Origin: an uncultured beta proteobacterium
GTDB lineage: Bacteria; Pseudomonadota; Gammaproteobacteria; Burkholderiales; Burkholderiaceae_C
Length of the DNA: 39,570 bases
Assembly: GCA_903960915.1 (NCBI GenBank)
Contig: CAJCCO010000081.1
Location: forward strand, 1-39,570
Direction: 5' to 3'
Below the pieces are notes generated by a model. That model worked only from the letters and a program-made list of their open reading frames with translations, had not been told where the DNA came from and did no database searches. Made by a program: the position numbers and the translations under genes. This document shows positions 33,344-39,570 of the stretch, piece by piece. Numbering within the stretch: position 1 is the stretch's first letter; the number at the start of each line of letters is the position of its first letter.

Positions 33344-35083
33344 CTACAAAACTTCGCTGGCAAAGTCTGCCAAGCGAGAGCGTTCGCCGCGGGCCAGCGT
33401 GATGTGCCCGCCGTGCTGCCAGCCCTTAAATTTGTCCACAGCAAAGGTCAGTCCAGAAGAGCCCTCGGTCAGGTAGGGCGTGTCGATCTGCGCCAAGTTG
33501 CCCATACAGATGATCTTGGTGCCAGGGCCTGCGCGAGTGATCAAGGTTTTCATTTGTTTGGGCGTCAGGTTTTGCGCCTCGTCGATGATCACGTATTTGT
33601 TCAAAAAAGTGCGCCCGCGCATGAAGTTCATGCTCTTGATCTTGATGCGGCTACGAATCAACTCGCTGGTGGCGGCACGGCCCCATTCACCAGCGCTGGT
33701 GTCCGTCTTGCCTAGCACTTCCAGGTTGTCGTCTAGAGCGCCCATCCAGGGGCCCATTTTTTCTTCTTCGGTGCCGGGTAAAAAGCCGATGTCTTCGCCA
33801 ACACTGACGGTGGCACGGGTGACGATGATCTCGGTGTAGCGGCGGTCGTCCAACACTTGGGTCAGTCCTGCCGCCAAGGCCATCAGGGTTTTTCCAGTGC
33901 CTGCGGTGCCGGTCAGCGTGACAAAGTCCACCTCGGGATCCATCAGCAGGTTCATGGCAAAGTTTTGCTCCCGGTTGCGGGTGGTGATACCCCACACCGC
34001 ATTTTTAAGGTGCGTGAAATCCTTCAGCGTTTTGAGCACCGCCGTGCGGTCACGGATCTCTGTCACGCGCGCATACAAGCTGGGCTCTCCAGGCGCTTCA
34101 AAGTAGACAAACTGGTTGATCAGCAGACTTGGAACCAGCGGACCGGTGATGCGGTAATAGGTGTGTGCCCCCTGCTGCCAGCTTTCTACGGTGTTGCCGT
34201 GTGTGGTCCAGAAGTTGGGAGGGAGGGCGAGCGAGCCAGCGTACAACAGGTCGCCATCTTCCAGCGTTTTGTCATTTTGATAGTCGTCAGTGGCCAGACC
34301 CAATGCGCGGGACTTGACCCGCATATTGATGTCCTTGGACACCAGCACCACTTCACGCGGCGCGTGTTGAATGCGCAGTGCATCAACCACCCCCAAAATT
34401 TGATTGTCTGCTTTGCCTTGCGGCAGACTGGTGGGCAGGGTGTAGTTGAGTAATTGGGTTTGGAAAAACAGTTTGCCGCCCGCCCCACGGTGTCCGGTCG
34501 CGTTCAGAGGCAAGCCGGCTGAGATGTCAGACCCTTGCTGCCCGGCCAGAGAATCCAGGGTTCGGCTGGTTTGCCGCGCATTGCGAGCCACTTCGGTCAT
34601 GCCTTTTTTATGGGCATCGAGTTCTTCCAGAACAATCATGGGCAGGAAGATGTCGTGTTCCTCAAAGCGAAACAAGCACATGGGGTCGTGTAGCAAGACG
34701 TTGGTGTCCAGTACAAACAACTTGCTGGGGCCTTGGCGCTTGGTTTTCTTGGCCTTGACGTCTGGCAAGGCAGAGGGCTTGGGCAAGCTTGCCTTGACGG
34801 GCTCTTCCGTTCGGCCCACCGCCACGCGTTCAGCTTGTTTGCCTAACCCTGGAGCGAGCTGGGCGGACTTGGCTGGCGCCTTCGCTATGGACTTGGCGGC
34901 TCTTCCTCTGCCAGTCTGCTCATTTCCAGAAGCCATCAAGGCCGAAGGAGAGGGTTCCGGTGCTGCGACAGTTGCCGGGGTGGTTGGGGGTGCCTGGGTG
35001 GGTTGTCGGGCGCGAGCGGGTTTGTCGTATTCCTGCACAGCAAGTAATGCGGCTCGTTTGGCGGGGGCGGTGGGCAATGGCAT
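33344..35083 (-). CDS. PhoH-family ATPase with N-terminal PIN domain
   Basis: PIN-PhoH fusion of 579 residues (PhoH2/YlaK type), thought to act on RNA as an ATPase or helicase with an attached endoribonuclease. Residues 1-118 are a Pro/Ala/Lys-rich, probably disordered extension. The PIN domain follows at about 120-265 (KLFVLDTNVLLHDP with Asp126; LEELDAHK; LVSKDINMR). The PhoH ATPase lies at about 365-579, with Walker A TGTAGTGKT at residues 391-399, VIIDEAQNLTPKQMK and GNLAQIDTPYL. There is no obvious antitoxin gene beside it. It follows the peroxiredoxin gene on the same strand, separated by a terminator. Confidence 0.92.
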   Translation of the reverse strand: MPLPTAPAKRAALLAVQEYDKPARARQPTQAPPTTPATVAAPEPSPSALMASGNEQTGRGRAAKSIAKAPAKSAQLAPGLGKQAERVAVGRTEEPVKASLPKPSALPDVKAKKTKRQGPSKLFVLDTNVLLHDPMCLFRFEEHDIFLPMIVLEELDAHKKGMTEVARNARQTSRTLDSLAGQQGSDISAGLPLNATGHRGAGGKLFFQTQLLNYTLPTSLPQGKADNQILGVVDALRIQHAPREVVLVSKDINMRVKSRALGLATDDYQNDKTLEDGDLLYAGSLALPPNFWTTHGNTVESWQQGAHTYYRITGPLVPSLLINQFVYFEAPGEPSLYARVTEIRDRTAVLKTLKDFTHLKNAVWGITTRNREQNFAMNLLMDPEVDFVTLTGTAGTGKTLMALAAGLTQVLDDRRYTEIIVTRATVSVGEDIGFLPGTEEEKMGPWMGALDDNLEVLGKTDTSAGEWGRAATSELIRSRIKIKSMNFMRGRTFLNKYVIIDEAQNLTPKQMKTLITRAGPGTKIICMGNLAQIDTPYLTEGSSGLTFAVDKFKGWQHGGHITLARGERSRLADFASEVL

Positions 35084-35130
35084 CTTGATTAAGGCTCGGG
35101 GTGAGGGCAGAACAGACAGGCTTTAGAAGT

Positions 35131-35161
35131 TAAAAAGCCGCCTTGAGACCAGGGCGGCTTT
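35131..35161 (-). terminator. Rho-independent terminator after the peroxiredoxin gene
   Basis: Read on the minus strand, AAAGCCGCC / GGCGGCTTT forms a 9-bp stem with a 10-base loop, followed by TTTTTAA. It lies about 100 bases after the bcp stop and before the PhoH gene, so the two are probably separate transcripts. Confidence 0.82.
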
Positions 35162-35257
35162 GAGAGATCGTGAGACTTTGAATTTCAGGGTCATGCAAAA
35201 GATTATGCATGAGCAAAGCGCATGTCCCGTGACAGCGATTCATAACCTCCAGGTAGG

Positions 35258-35743
35258 TCAGGCTACGGCAGGTGCTTTCTTGAGGGCCTTGACCGCGAGC
35301 AATACATCATCCACGTGACCAGGCACTTTCAAGCCGCGCCATTCAGCCTTCAGGCAACCGTCGGCGCCGATCAGGAAAGTGCTGCGTTCGATGCCTTTGA
35401 CTTTCTTCCCGTACATGATCTTGTTTTTGACCACGCCAAACATGTGGCACATTTTTTCTTCTGTGTCGGCGATCAATTCAAAAGGCAGTTCCAGCTTGGT
35501 TTTGAATTCATCATGCGACTTCATGTTGTCGCGTGACACGCCAAATACGGTGGCACCCGCCTTGATGAAGTCTTTGTACTTGTCCCGAAACTGCATGGCT
35601 TCAGTGGTACAGCCAGGCGTGTTGTCCTTGGGATAAAAGTACAGAACGACAACTTTTCCAAGGTGAGAGGTGTTGGAGACTTTGATTCCGCCGGTAGCGT
35701 TGGATTCAAATTCAGGGATGGGTTTATTAACAACAATCGCCAT
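35258..35743 (-). CDS. bcp: Thioredoxin-dependent peroxiredoxin, Bcp/PrxQ type
   Basis: Peroxide-reducing enzyme of the Bcp/PrxQ class, 161 residues. The active-site run FYPKDNTPGCTTEA holds the peroxidatic Cys45, with the conserved Thr42-Pro43 before it and Arg123-Ser-Thr-Phe later. The resolving Cys of most Bcp proteins, five residues after the peroxidatic Cys, is replaced by Met50. The only other cysteines are Cys99 and Cys130, so the enzyme may use a 1-Cys or unusual cycle. ATG 35743 matches the family start; the frame continues upstream without support. Confidence 0.92.
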   Translation of the reverse strand: MAIVVNKPIPEFESNATGGIKVSNTSHLGKVVVLYFYPKDNTPGCTTEAMQFRDKYKDFIKAGATVFGVSRDNMKSHDEFKTKLELPFELIADTEEKMCHMFGVVKNKIMYGKKVKGIERSTFLIGADGCLKAEWRGLKVPGHVDDVLLAVKALKKAPAVA

Positions 35744-35885
35744 GGTTCTTACATCTCGTGTGACAGGATGCGGCATTTTCTGGACATAGGAGCATTCCTA
35801 TAACGACACCTTTACGCACCCGACTGCAAGGTAGGATTTTACCCTGAAAACTTTGTTGAAACCGGGGGGTATTGAGTGTAAATAT

Positions 35886-36266
35886 TTAAACCGCCTCAGA
35901 TTCCATCAGCAAAGCGACGACAACACGGCGCCCTTCCCCTGCCAGAATGTTGTAAGTACGGCATGCCGCTTGGGTATCCATGGTCTCTACGCCGGTTTGC
36001 TGCATGATGAGCGGCCTGATCCAGGCGGCCTGTGGGAAGCGGATGCGGGTTCCGCTTCCAAAAATAATCAATTCGGCGCCCAAACTGGCCAGTTTCTCAA
36101 AGTGCGCGGCCGTTAAATCTTCAAAGCGTACGCAGTCCCAGGCAAAGCGCTCGCCCTGCGAACCTATGACCACGCTGGTGTTAATTTTTTCGCCACCGAT
36201 GCTGACCCAGCCAGGGCCATAACCGCTGATGGAAGGGGCGCTGATGAGATCGGGTTGAATCTTCAT
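35886..36266 (-). CDS. Mth938-like / DUF498 domain protein
   Basis: A 126-residue protein made of a single Mth938-like domain, the fold shared with the mitochondrial complex I assembly factor NDUFAF3. Seen: MKIQPDLISAPSISGYGPGWVSIGGEKI at the start, LGAELIIFGSGTRIRFP in the middle, and GVETMDTQAACRTYNILAGEGRRVVVALL at the end. The bacterial function is unknown. ATG 36266 fits the family length; an open frame continues upstream. It lies upstream of bcp on the same strand (142 bases apart) and is divergent from alaA, across 101 bases. Confidence 0.86.
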   Translation of the reverse strand: MKIQPDLISAPSISGYGPGWVSIGGEKINTSVVIGSQGERFAWDCVRFEDLTAAHFEKLASLGAELIIFGSGTRIRFPQAAWIRPLIMQQTGVETMDTQAACRTYNILAGEGRRVVVALLMESEAV

Positions 36267-36367
36267 GAAGTCTAAATAGATGGGTGAGCTTGTTGCAGTG
36301 CGGCAAAGCACAAGAATTGTGGTCAAATTATAGGTTTCGCCCTAGCTTGTTGACTCCCGGAGGGACT

Positions 36368-37594
36368 TTGAAACATATCCAGAAATCTGCCAAGTTGGCC
36401 AACGTGCTGTACGACATTCGCGGCCCCATCATGGATGCCGCACGGCAGATGGAGGACGAAGGGCAGAAGATCATCAAACTCAATCTAGGCAACTTGGCCG
36501 TATTTGGTTTTGATGCCCCCGAAGAAATTCAGCAGGACATGATCCGAAACCTGCCCAACTCAGCCGGCTATTCAGACAGCAAAGGCATTTTTGGTGCGCG
36601 CAAGGCGGTCATGCATGAAACCCAAAAACAGGGCATTGCTGGCGTCACCCTCGATGACATTTACCTGGGCAATGGCGCCAGCGAATTGATCGCCATGGCC
36701 ACCAACGCCTTGCTCGACAACGGCGACGAATTGCTGTTGCCCATGCCAGACTACCCGCTGTGGACGGCCGCTACCAGCCTCTCCGGCGGCACACCCGTGC
36801 ATTATGTGTGCGACGAGGCCAGTGGCTGGATGCCCAACCTGGACGACATTCGCGCCAAGATCACGCCGCGCACCAAAGGCATCGTGGTGATCAATCCCAA
36901 CAACCCCACGGGTGTCATTTACTCTGACGCCTTGCTCAAAAGTTTGGTTCAGATTGCCCGCGAGCATGGTCTGGTGATACTGGCCGACGAGGTGTATGAC
37001 AAGGTCTTGTACGACGATGCCCGTCACACGGCATTGGCCAGTTTGTCCACCGATATCCTGACGCTGACCTTCAACTCCCTGAGTAAAAGCTACCGCTCCT
37101 GCGGTTACCGCGCGGGTTGGATGGTGGTCTCTGGCAACAAGAAAATGGCAGCCGACTACATTGAGGGCCTGAACATGCTCTCCAACATGAAGCTGTGCGC
37201 CAACGTGCCCGGCCAGTGGGCCATTCAAACCGCGCTGGGCGGTTACCAGAGCATCAACGACTTGGTGGGTGAGGGGGGCAGGTTGCGCCGACAGCGCGAC
37301 CTGGCGTATGAACTGATCACCGCCATTCCGGGCGTGAGTTGCGTCAAGCCCAGTGCGGCTTTGTATATGTTTCCCAAGCTTGACCCGGCGGTTTATCCCA
37401 TTGAAGACGACCGCCAGTTCTTTCTGGAGTTATTGCGAGAAACCCGTGTCATGCTGGTGCAGGGCACGGGCTTCAATTGGCCGCATCCGGACCACTTTCG
37501 CATTGTGTTCCTGCCGCACGAAGACGACCTGCGTGAAGCCATTGGCCGCATTGCCAAGTTTCTGGAAAACTACCGCAAACGCAGCGACTCCTGA
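36368..37594 (+). CDS. alaA: Glutamate-pyruvate aminotransferase AlaA
   Basis: PLP-dependent class I aminotransferase that makes alanine from pyruvate and glutamate. From the TTG at 36368 the protein has 408 residues and starts MKHIQKSAKLANVLYDIRGPIMDAAR, closely parallel to E. coli AlaA. The TTG is preceded by GGAGG, which supports it; an ATG at 36284 would add 28 non-conserved residues. Landmarks: YSDSKGIFGARKAVM, PDYPLWTAA, NPNNPTGVIYS, and the PLP lysine Lys240 in NSLSKSYRSCGYRAGW. It lies just before hom and thrC, a conserved betaproteobacterial order, so it may be co-transcribed with the threonine genes. Confidence 0.92.
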   Translation: MKHIQKSAKLANVLYDIRGPIMDAARQMEDEGQKIIKLNLGNLAVFGFDAPEEIQQDMIRNLPNSAGYSDSKGIFGARKAVMHETQKQGIAGVTLDDIYLGNGASELIAMATNALLDNGDELLLPMPDYPLWTAATSLSGGTPVHYVCDEASGWMPNLDDIRAKITPRTKGIVVINPNNPTGVIYSDALLKSLVQIAREHGLVILADEVYDKVLYDDARHTALASLSTDILTLTFNSLSKSYRSCGYRAGWMVVSGNKKMAADYIEGLNMLSNMKLCANVPGQWAIQTALGGYQSINDLVGEGGRLRRQRDLAYELITAIPGVSCVKPSAALYMFPKLDPAVYPIEDDRQFFLELLRETRVMLVQGTGFNWPHPDHFRIVFLPHEDDLREAIGRIAKFLENYRKRSDS

Positions 37595-37660
37595 TCACTT
37601 ATCCCTTCAAACTCAAACTATTTAAGCGAGGGGCCTGGCCCTTCATAACTTCAATTAATT

Positions 37661-38998
37661 ATGAAACCAATCCAAGTCGGCCTGATGGGCCTGGGCGTTG
37701 TCGGTACTGGCACTTTCAATGTGTTGGCACGCAATCAGGAAGAAATCAAACGCCGTGCCGGTCGCGGTATCGAGATCACCATGGTGGCCGATCTCGATGT
37801 GGCCAAAGCCCAAAAACTGGCAGGCCCCAAGGTGCAGGTGGTGGCCGATGCCCGCGCCTTAATAGCCAACCCTGACATTGACATCGTCATTGAACTCATT
37901 GGCGGCTACGGCATTGCCAAAACGCTGGTGCTCGAAGCCATTGCCGCAGGCAAACATGTGGTCACCGCCAACAAAGCCTTGCTGGCCGTGCACGGTACCG
38001 AGATTTTTGCGGCGGCCTCTGCCCGCGGCGTGATGGTGGCTTTTGAAGCCGCAGTGGCCGGTGGCATTCCCATCATCAAGGCCTTGCGCGAAGGCTTGAC
38101 GGCCAACCGCATTCAGTGGATTGCCGGCATCATCAACGGCACCACCAACTTCATCCTGTCCGAGATGCGCGACAAGGGCCTGGACTTTGACGTGGCACTG
38201 AAGGAGGCGCAGCGCCTGGGTTACGCCGAGGCCGACCCCACGTTTGATATTGAAGGTGTGGACGCCGCGCACAAAGCCACCCTCATGTCGGCTATTGCCT
38301 TTGGCATTCCCGTGCAGTTCGACAAGGCCTACATTGAAGGCATCACCCAACTGAGTGCCGCTGACATCAAATATGCCGAGCAACTGGGCTACCGCATCAA
38401 GCTCTTGGGCATCACCAAGCGCACACCCAAGGGCGTGGAGCTGCGCGTGCACCCCAGCCTGGTGCCTGCCAAACGCCTCATTGCCAATGTGGAAGGTGCC
38501 ATGAACGCCGTCATGGTGCAGGGCGATGCCGTGGGCACCACGCTTTACTACGGCAAGGGCGCCGGCTCCGAGCCCACCGCCAGCGCTGTCATTGCCGACC
38601 TGGTGGACATCACCCGCCTGCATACCGTTGACCCGCTGAACCGCGTGCCGCACCTGGCGTTCCAGCCGCATACGCTGGACCAGGCCATGAGCGATCTGCC
38701 GGTGCTGCCCATGGGCGAAATCATCACCAGCTACTACCTGCGCCTGCGCGTGGCAGACCAAACCGGCGTGCTCGCTCAGGTCACCAGCATCGTGGCGCAG
38801 GCCGGCATCAGCATCGACGCCGTCTTGCAGCGCGAAGCCGACGAAGTGGGTGGCGAGGGCTCTACACAAACCGACCTCATCATCCTGACCCATGACTGCG
38901 AGGAGGCCACTATGAATGCCGCCATTGCCCGAATGCAAGCCCTGCCCACCGTGCTGGCGCCCATTACCCGCATTCGCAAGGAAGAGCTGGCCGGATGA
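37661..38998 (+). CDS. hom: Homoserine dehydrogenase
   Basis: Converts aspartate semialdehyde to homoserine with NAD(P)H, the branch point to threonine and methionine. It has 445 residues. The nucleotide-binding start is VGLMGLGVVGTGTFNVLARN; the catalytic domain includes the signature around GIINGTTNFILSEM and EADPTFDIEGVDAAHK. A C-terminal ACT domain (about 350-440, YYLRLRVADQTGVLAQV) points to feedback control by threonine. It is monofunctional, with no aspartokinase part. The stop overlaps the thrC start in an ATGA junction. Confidence 0.96.
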   Translation: MKPIQVGLMGLGVVGTGTFNVLARNQEEIKRRAGRGIEITMVADLDVAKAQKLAGPKVQVVADARALIANPDIDIVIELIGGYGIAKTLVLEAIAAGKHVVTANKALLAVHGTEIFAAASARGVMVAFEAAVAGGIPIIKALREGLTANRIQWIAGIINGTTNFILSEMRDKGLDFDVALKEAQRLGYAEADPTFDIEGVDAAHKATLMSAIAFGIPVQFDKAYIEGITQLSAADIKYAEQLGYRIKLLGITKRTPKGVELRVHPSLVPAKRLIANVEGAMNAVMVQGDAVGTTLYYGKGAGSEPTASAVIADLVDITRLHTVDPLNRVPHLAFQPHTLDQAMSDLPVLPMGEIITSYYLRLRVADQTGVLAQVTSIVAQAGISIDAVLQREADEVGGEGSTQTDLIILTHDCEEATMNAAIARMQALPTVLAPITRIRKEELAG

Positions 38999-39570
38999 AG
39001 TACCTCTCCACCCGCGGCCTCGCAGACCGCAAAAGCTTTTGTGAAATCCTGCTTGAAGGCTTGGCCCCCGATGGCGGCCTGTACCTGCCCGAGCACTACC
39101 CGCAAGTAGACGCCGCCACGCTGGCCCTATGGCGCGGGGTTTACCGCGAGCAGGGTTATGGCGCGCTGGCCTTTGAAGTGCTGTCGCTCTACATAGACGA
39201 CATTCCTGCGGCAGACCTGAAAGCCATCTGCCTCAAAACCTATACCCAAGCCGTGTTTGGTACCCGTGAGATCGTGCCCCTGAAGAAGCTGGAGCAAGTC
39301 GGCAGCGGTGCCGCTGGCACCACTATTTTTCTGGAGGCCTTGTCCAATGGCCCCACCCTGGCTTTCAAAGACATGGCCATGCAGCTGCTGGGCAACCTGT
39401 TCGAATATGAGCTGGCCCGTCGCGGTGACGAGCTCAATATTTTTGGTGCCACCAGTGGCGACACTGGCAGTGCGGCCGAGTACGCCATGCGTGGGAAAAA
39501 AGGCGTGCGTGTCTTCATGACCAGCCCCTACGGTCGCATGAGCCCGTTCCAGCAGGCCCAGATGTTCAGC
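38995..39570 (+). CDS. thrC: Threonine synthase, N-terminal part (cut by window edge)
   Basis: PLP enzyme converting O-phosphohomoserine to threonine. The 192 codons present start MKYLSTRGLADRKSFCEILLEGLAPDGGLYLPE, typical of the ThrC family found in proteobacteria and fungi. The PLP lysine is Lys125 in LSNGPTLAFKDMAMQ, and the phosphate-binding loop ATSGDTGSAAEYAM follows. The remainder lies right of the window. It is translationally coupled to hom. Confidence 0.95.
   Translation, partial: MKYLSTRGLADRKSFCEILLEGLAPDGGLYLPEHYPQVDAATLALWRGVYREQGYGALAFEVLSLYIDDIPAADLKAICLKTYTQAVFGTREIVPLKKLEQVGSGAAGTTIFLEALSNGPTLAFKDMAMQLLGNLFEYELARRGDELNIFGATSGDTGSAAEYAMRGKKGVRVFMTSPYGRMSPFQQAQMFS

Noticed and set aside
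33344..35083. PIN-PhoH as a toxin-antitoxin module
   Set aside because: There is no small antitoxin-like gene adjacent; the PIN domain is fused to PhoH as in housekeeping PhoH2-type proteins.
37859..38938. Open frame of 359 codons on the minus strand opposite hom
   Set aside because: A shadow of homoserine dehydrogenase with biased composition and no ribosome binding site or domain.

Overview
The window is a dense, IS-free stretch of chromosome, most likely from a betaproteobacterium of the order Burkholderiales, family Comamonadaceae (Rhodoferax/Polaromonas-like). This is inferred from protein character and gene orders (earP-efp, hupB-tRNA-Val-ppiD, surE-pcm-nlpD-rlmD, divergent ppsR/ppsA, rpsF-priB-rpsR-rplI-dnaB, alaA-hom-thrC); no database search was run. 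Coding density is high and no gene-free stretch exceeds 300 bases. I saw no IS element, prophage, CRISPR array or rRNA.

Layout. 1-1516 (minus): the 5' part of efp preceded by its modifier earP. 1528-6171 (plus): uvrC, pgsA, an EamA exporter and a tartrate/D-malate-type dehydrogenase. 6392-8854: HU, tRNA-Val(UAC), ppiD and tRNA-His(GUG). 8998-11151 (minus): a lower-GC lipoprotein of unknown function and a small zinc-ribbon-like protein. 11341-17567: a divergent sugar locus. Leftward it encodes a binding protein, permease and PfkB kinase; rightward an ABC ATPase, RbsD/FucU mutarotase, ROK regulator and short transaldolase/fructose-6-phosphate-aldolase-like protein. 17609-22774: a quinone oxidoreductase, then surE-pcm-nlpD and rlmD with no rpoS in between. 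22855-30065: a Bax-inhibitor-like protein, a GlcG/HbpS-like protein, the ppsR/ppsA pair and a large Na+/solute symporter in which a DUF4212-like small subunit appears fused to the transporter. 30178-33231: rpsF-priB-rpsR-rplI and dnaB. 33344-36266 (minus): a Mth938-like protein, a Bcp-type peroxiredoxin and a PIN-PhoH ATPase. 36368-39570: alaA, hom and the 5' part of thrC.

How genes work together. EarP rhamnosylates EF-P, and the acceptor Arg32 is visible in the EF-P fragment. PpsR is expected to control PpsA by phosphorylation of Thr424 beside the catalytic His426. The sugar locus should import a monosaccharide, interconvert its anomers, phosphorylate it and possibly cleave or transfer the ketose phosphate, under a ROK regulator. 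Hom and ThrC take aspartate semialdehyde to threonine, next to an alanine aminotransferase.

No wholly new multi-gene system stands out. The best leads are regulatory sites in intergenic DNA (paired boxes and an operator between ppsR and ppsA, alternative RNA stems before rpsF, a palindrome in the sugar locus, an mRNA hairpin after the binding-protein gene), the fused symporter, and the aldolase-like enzyme in the sugar cluster.
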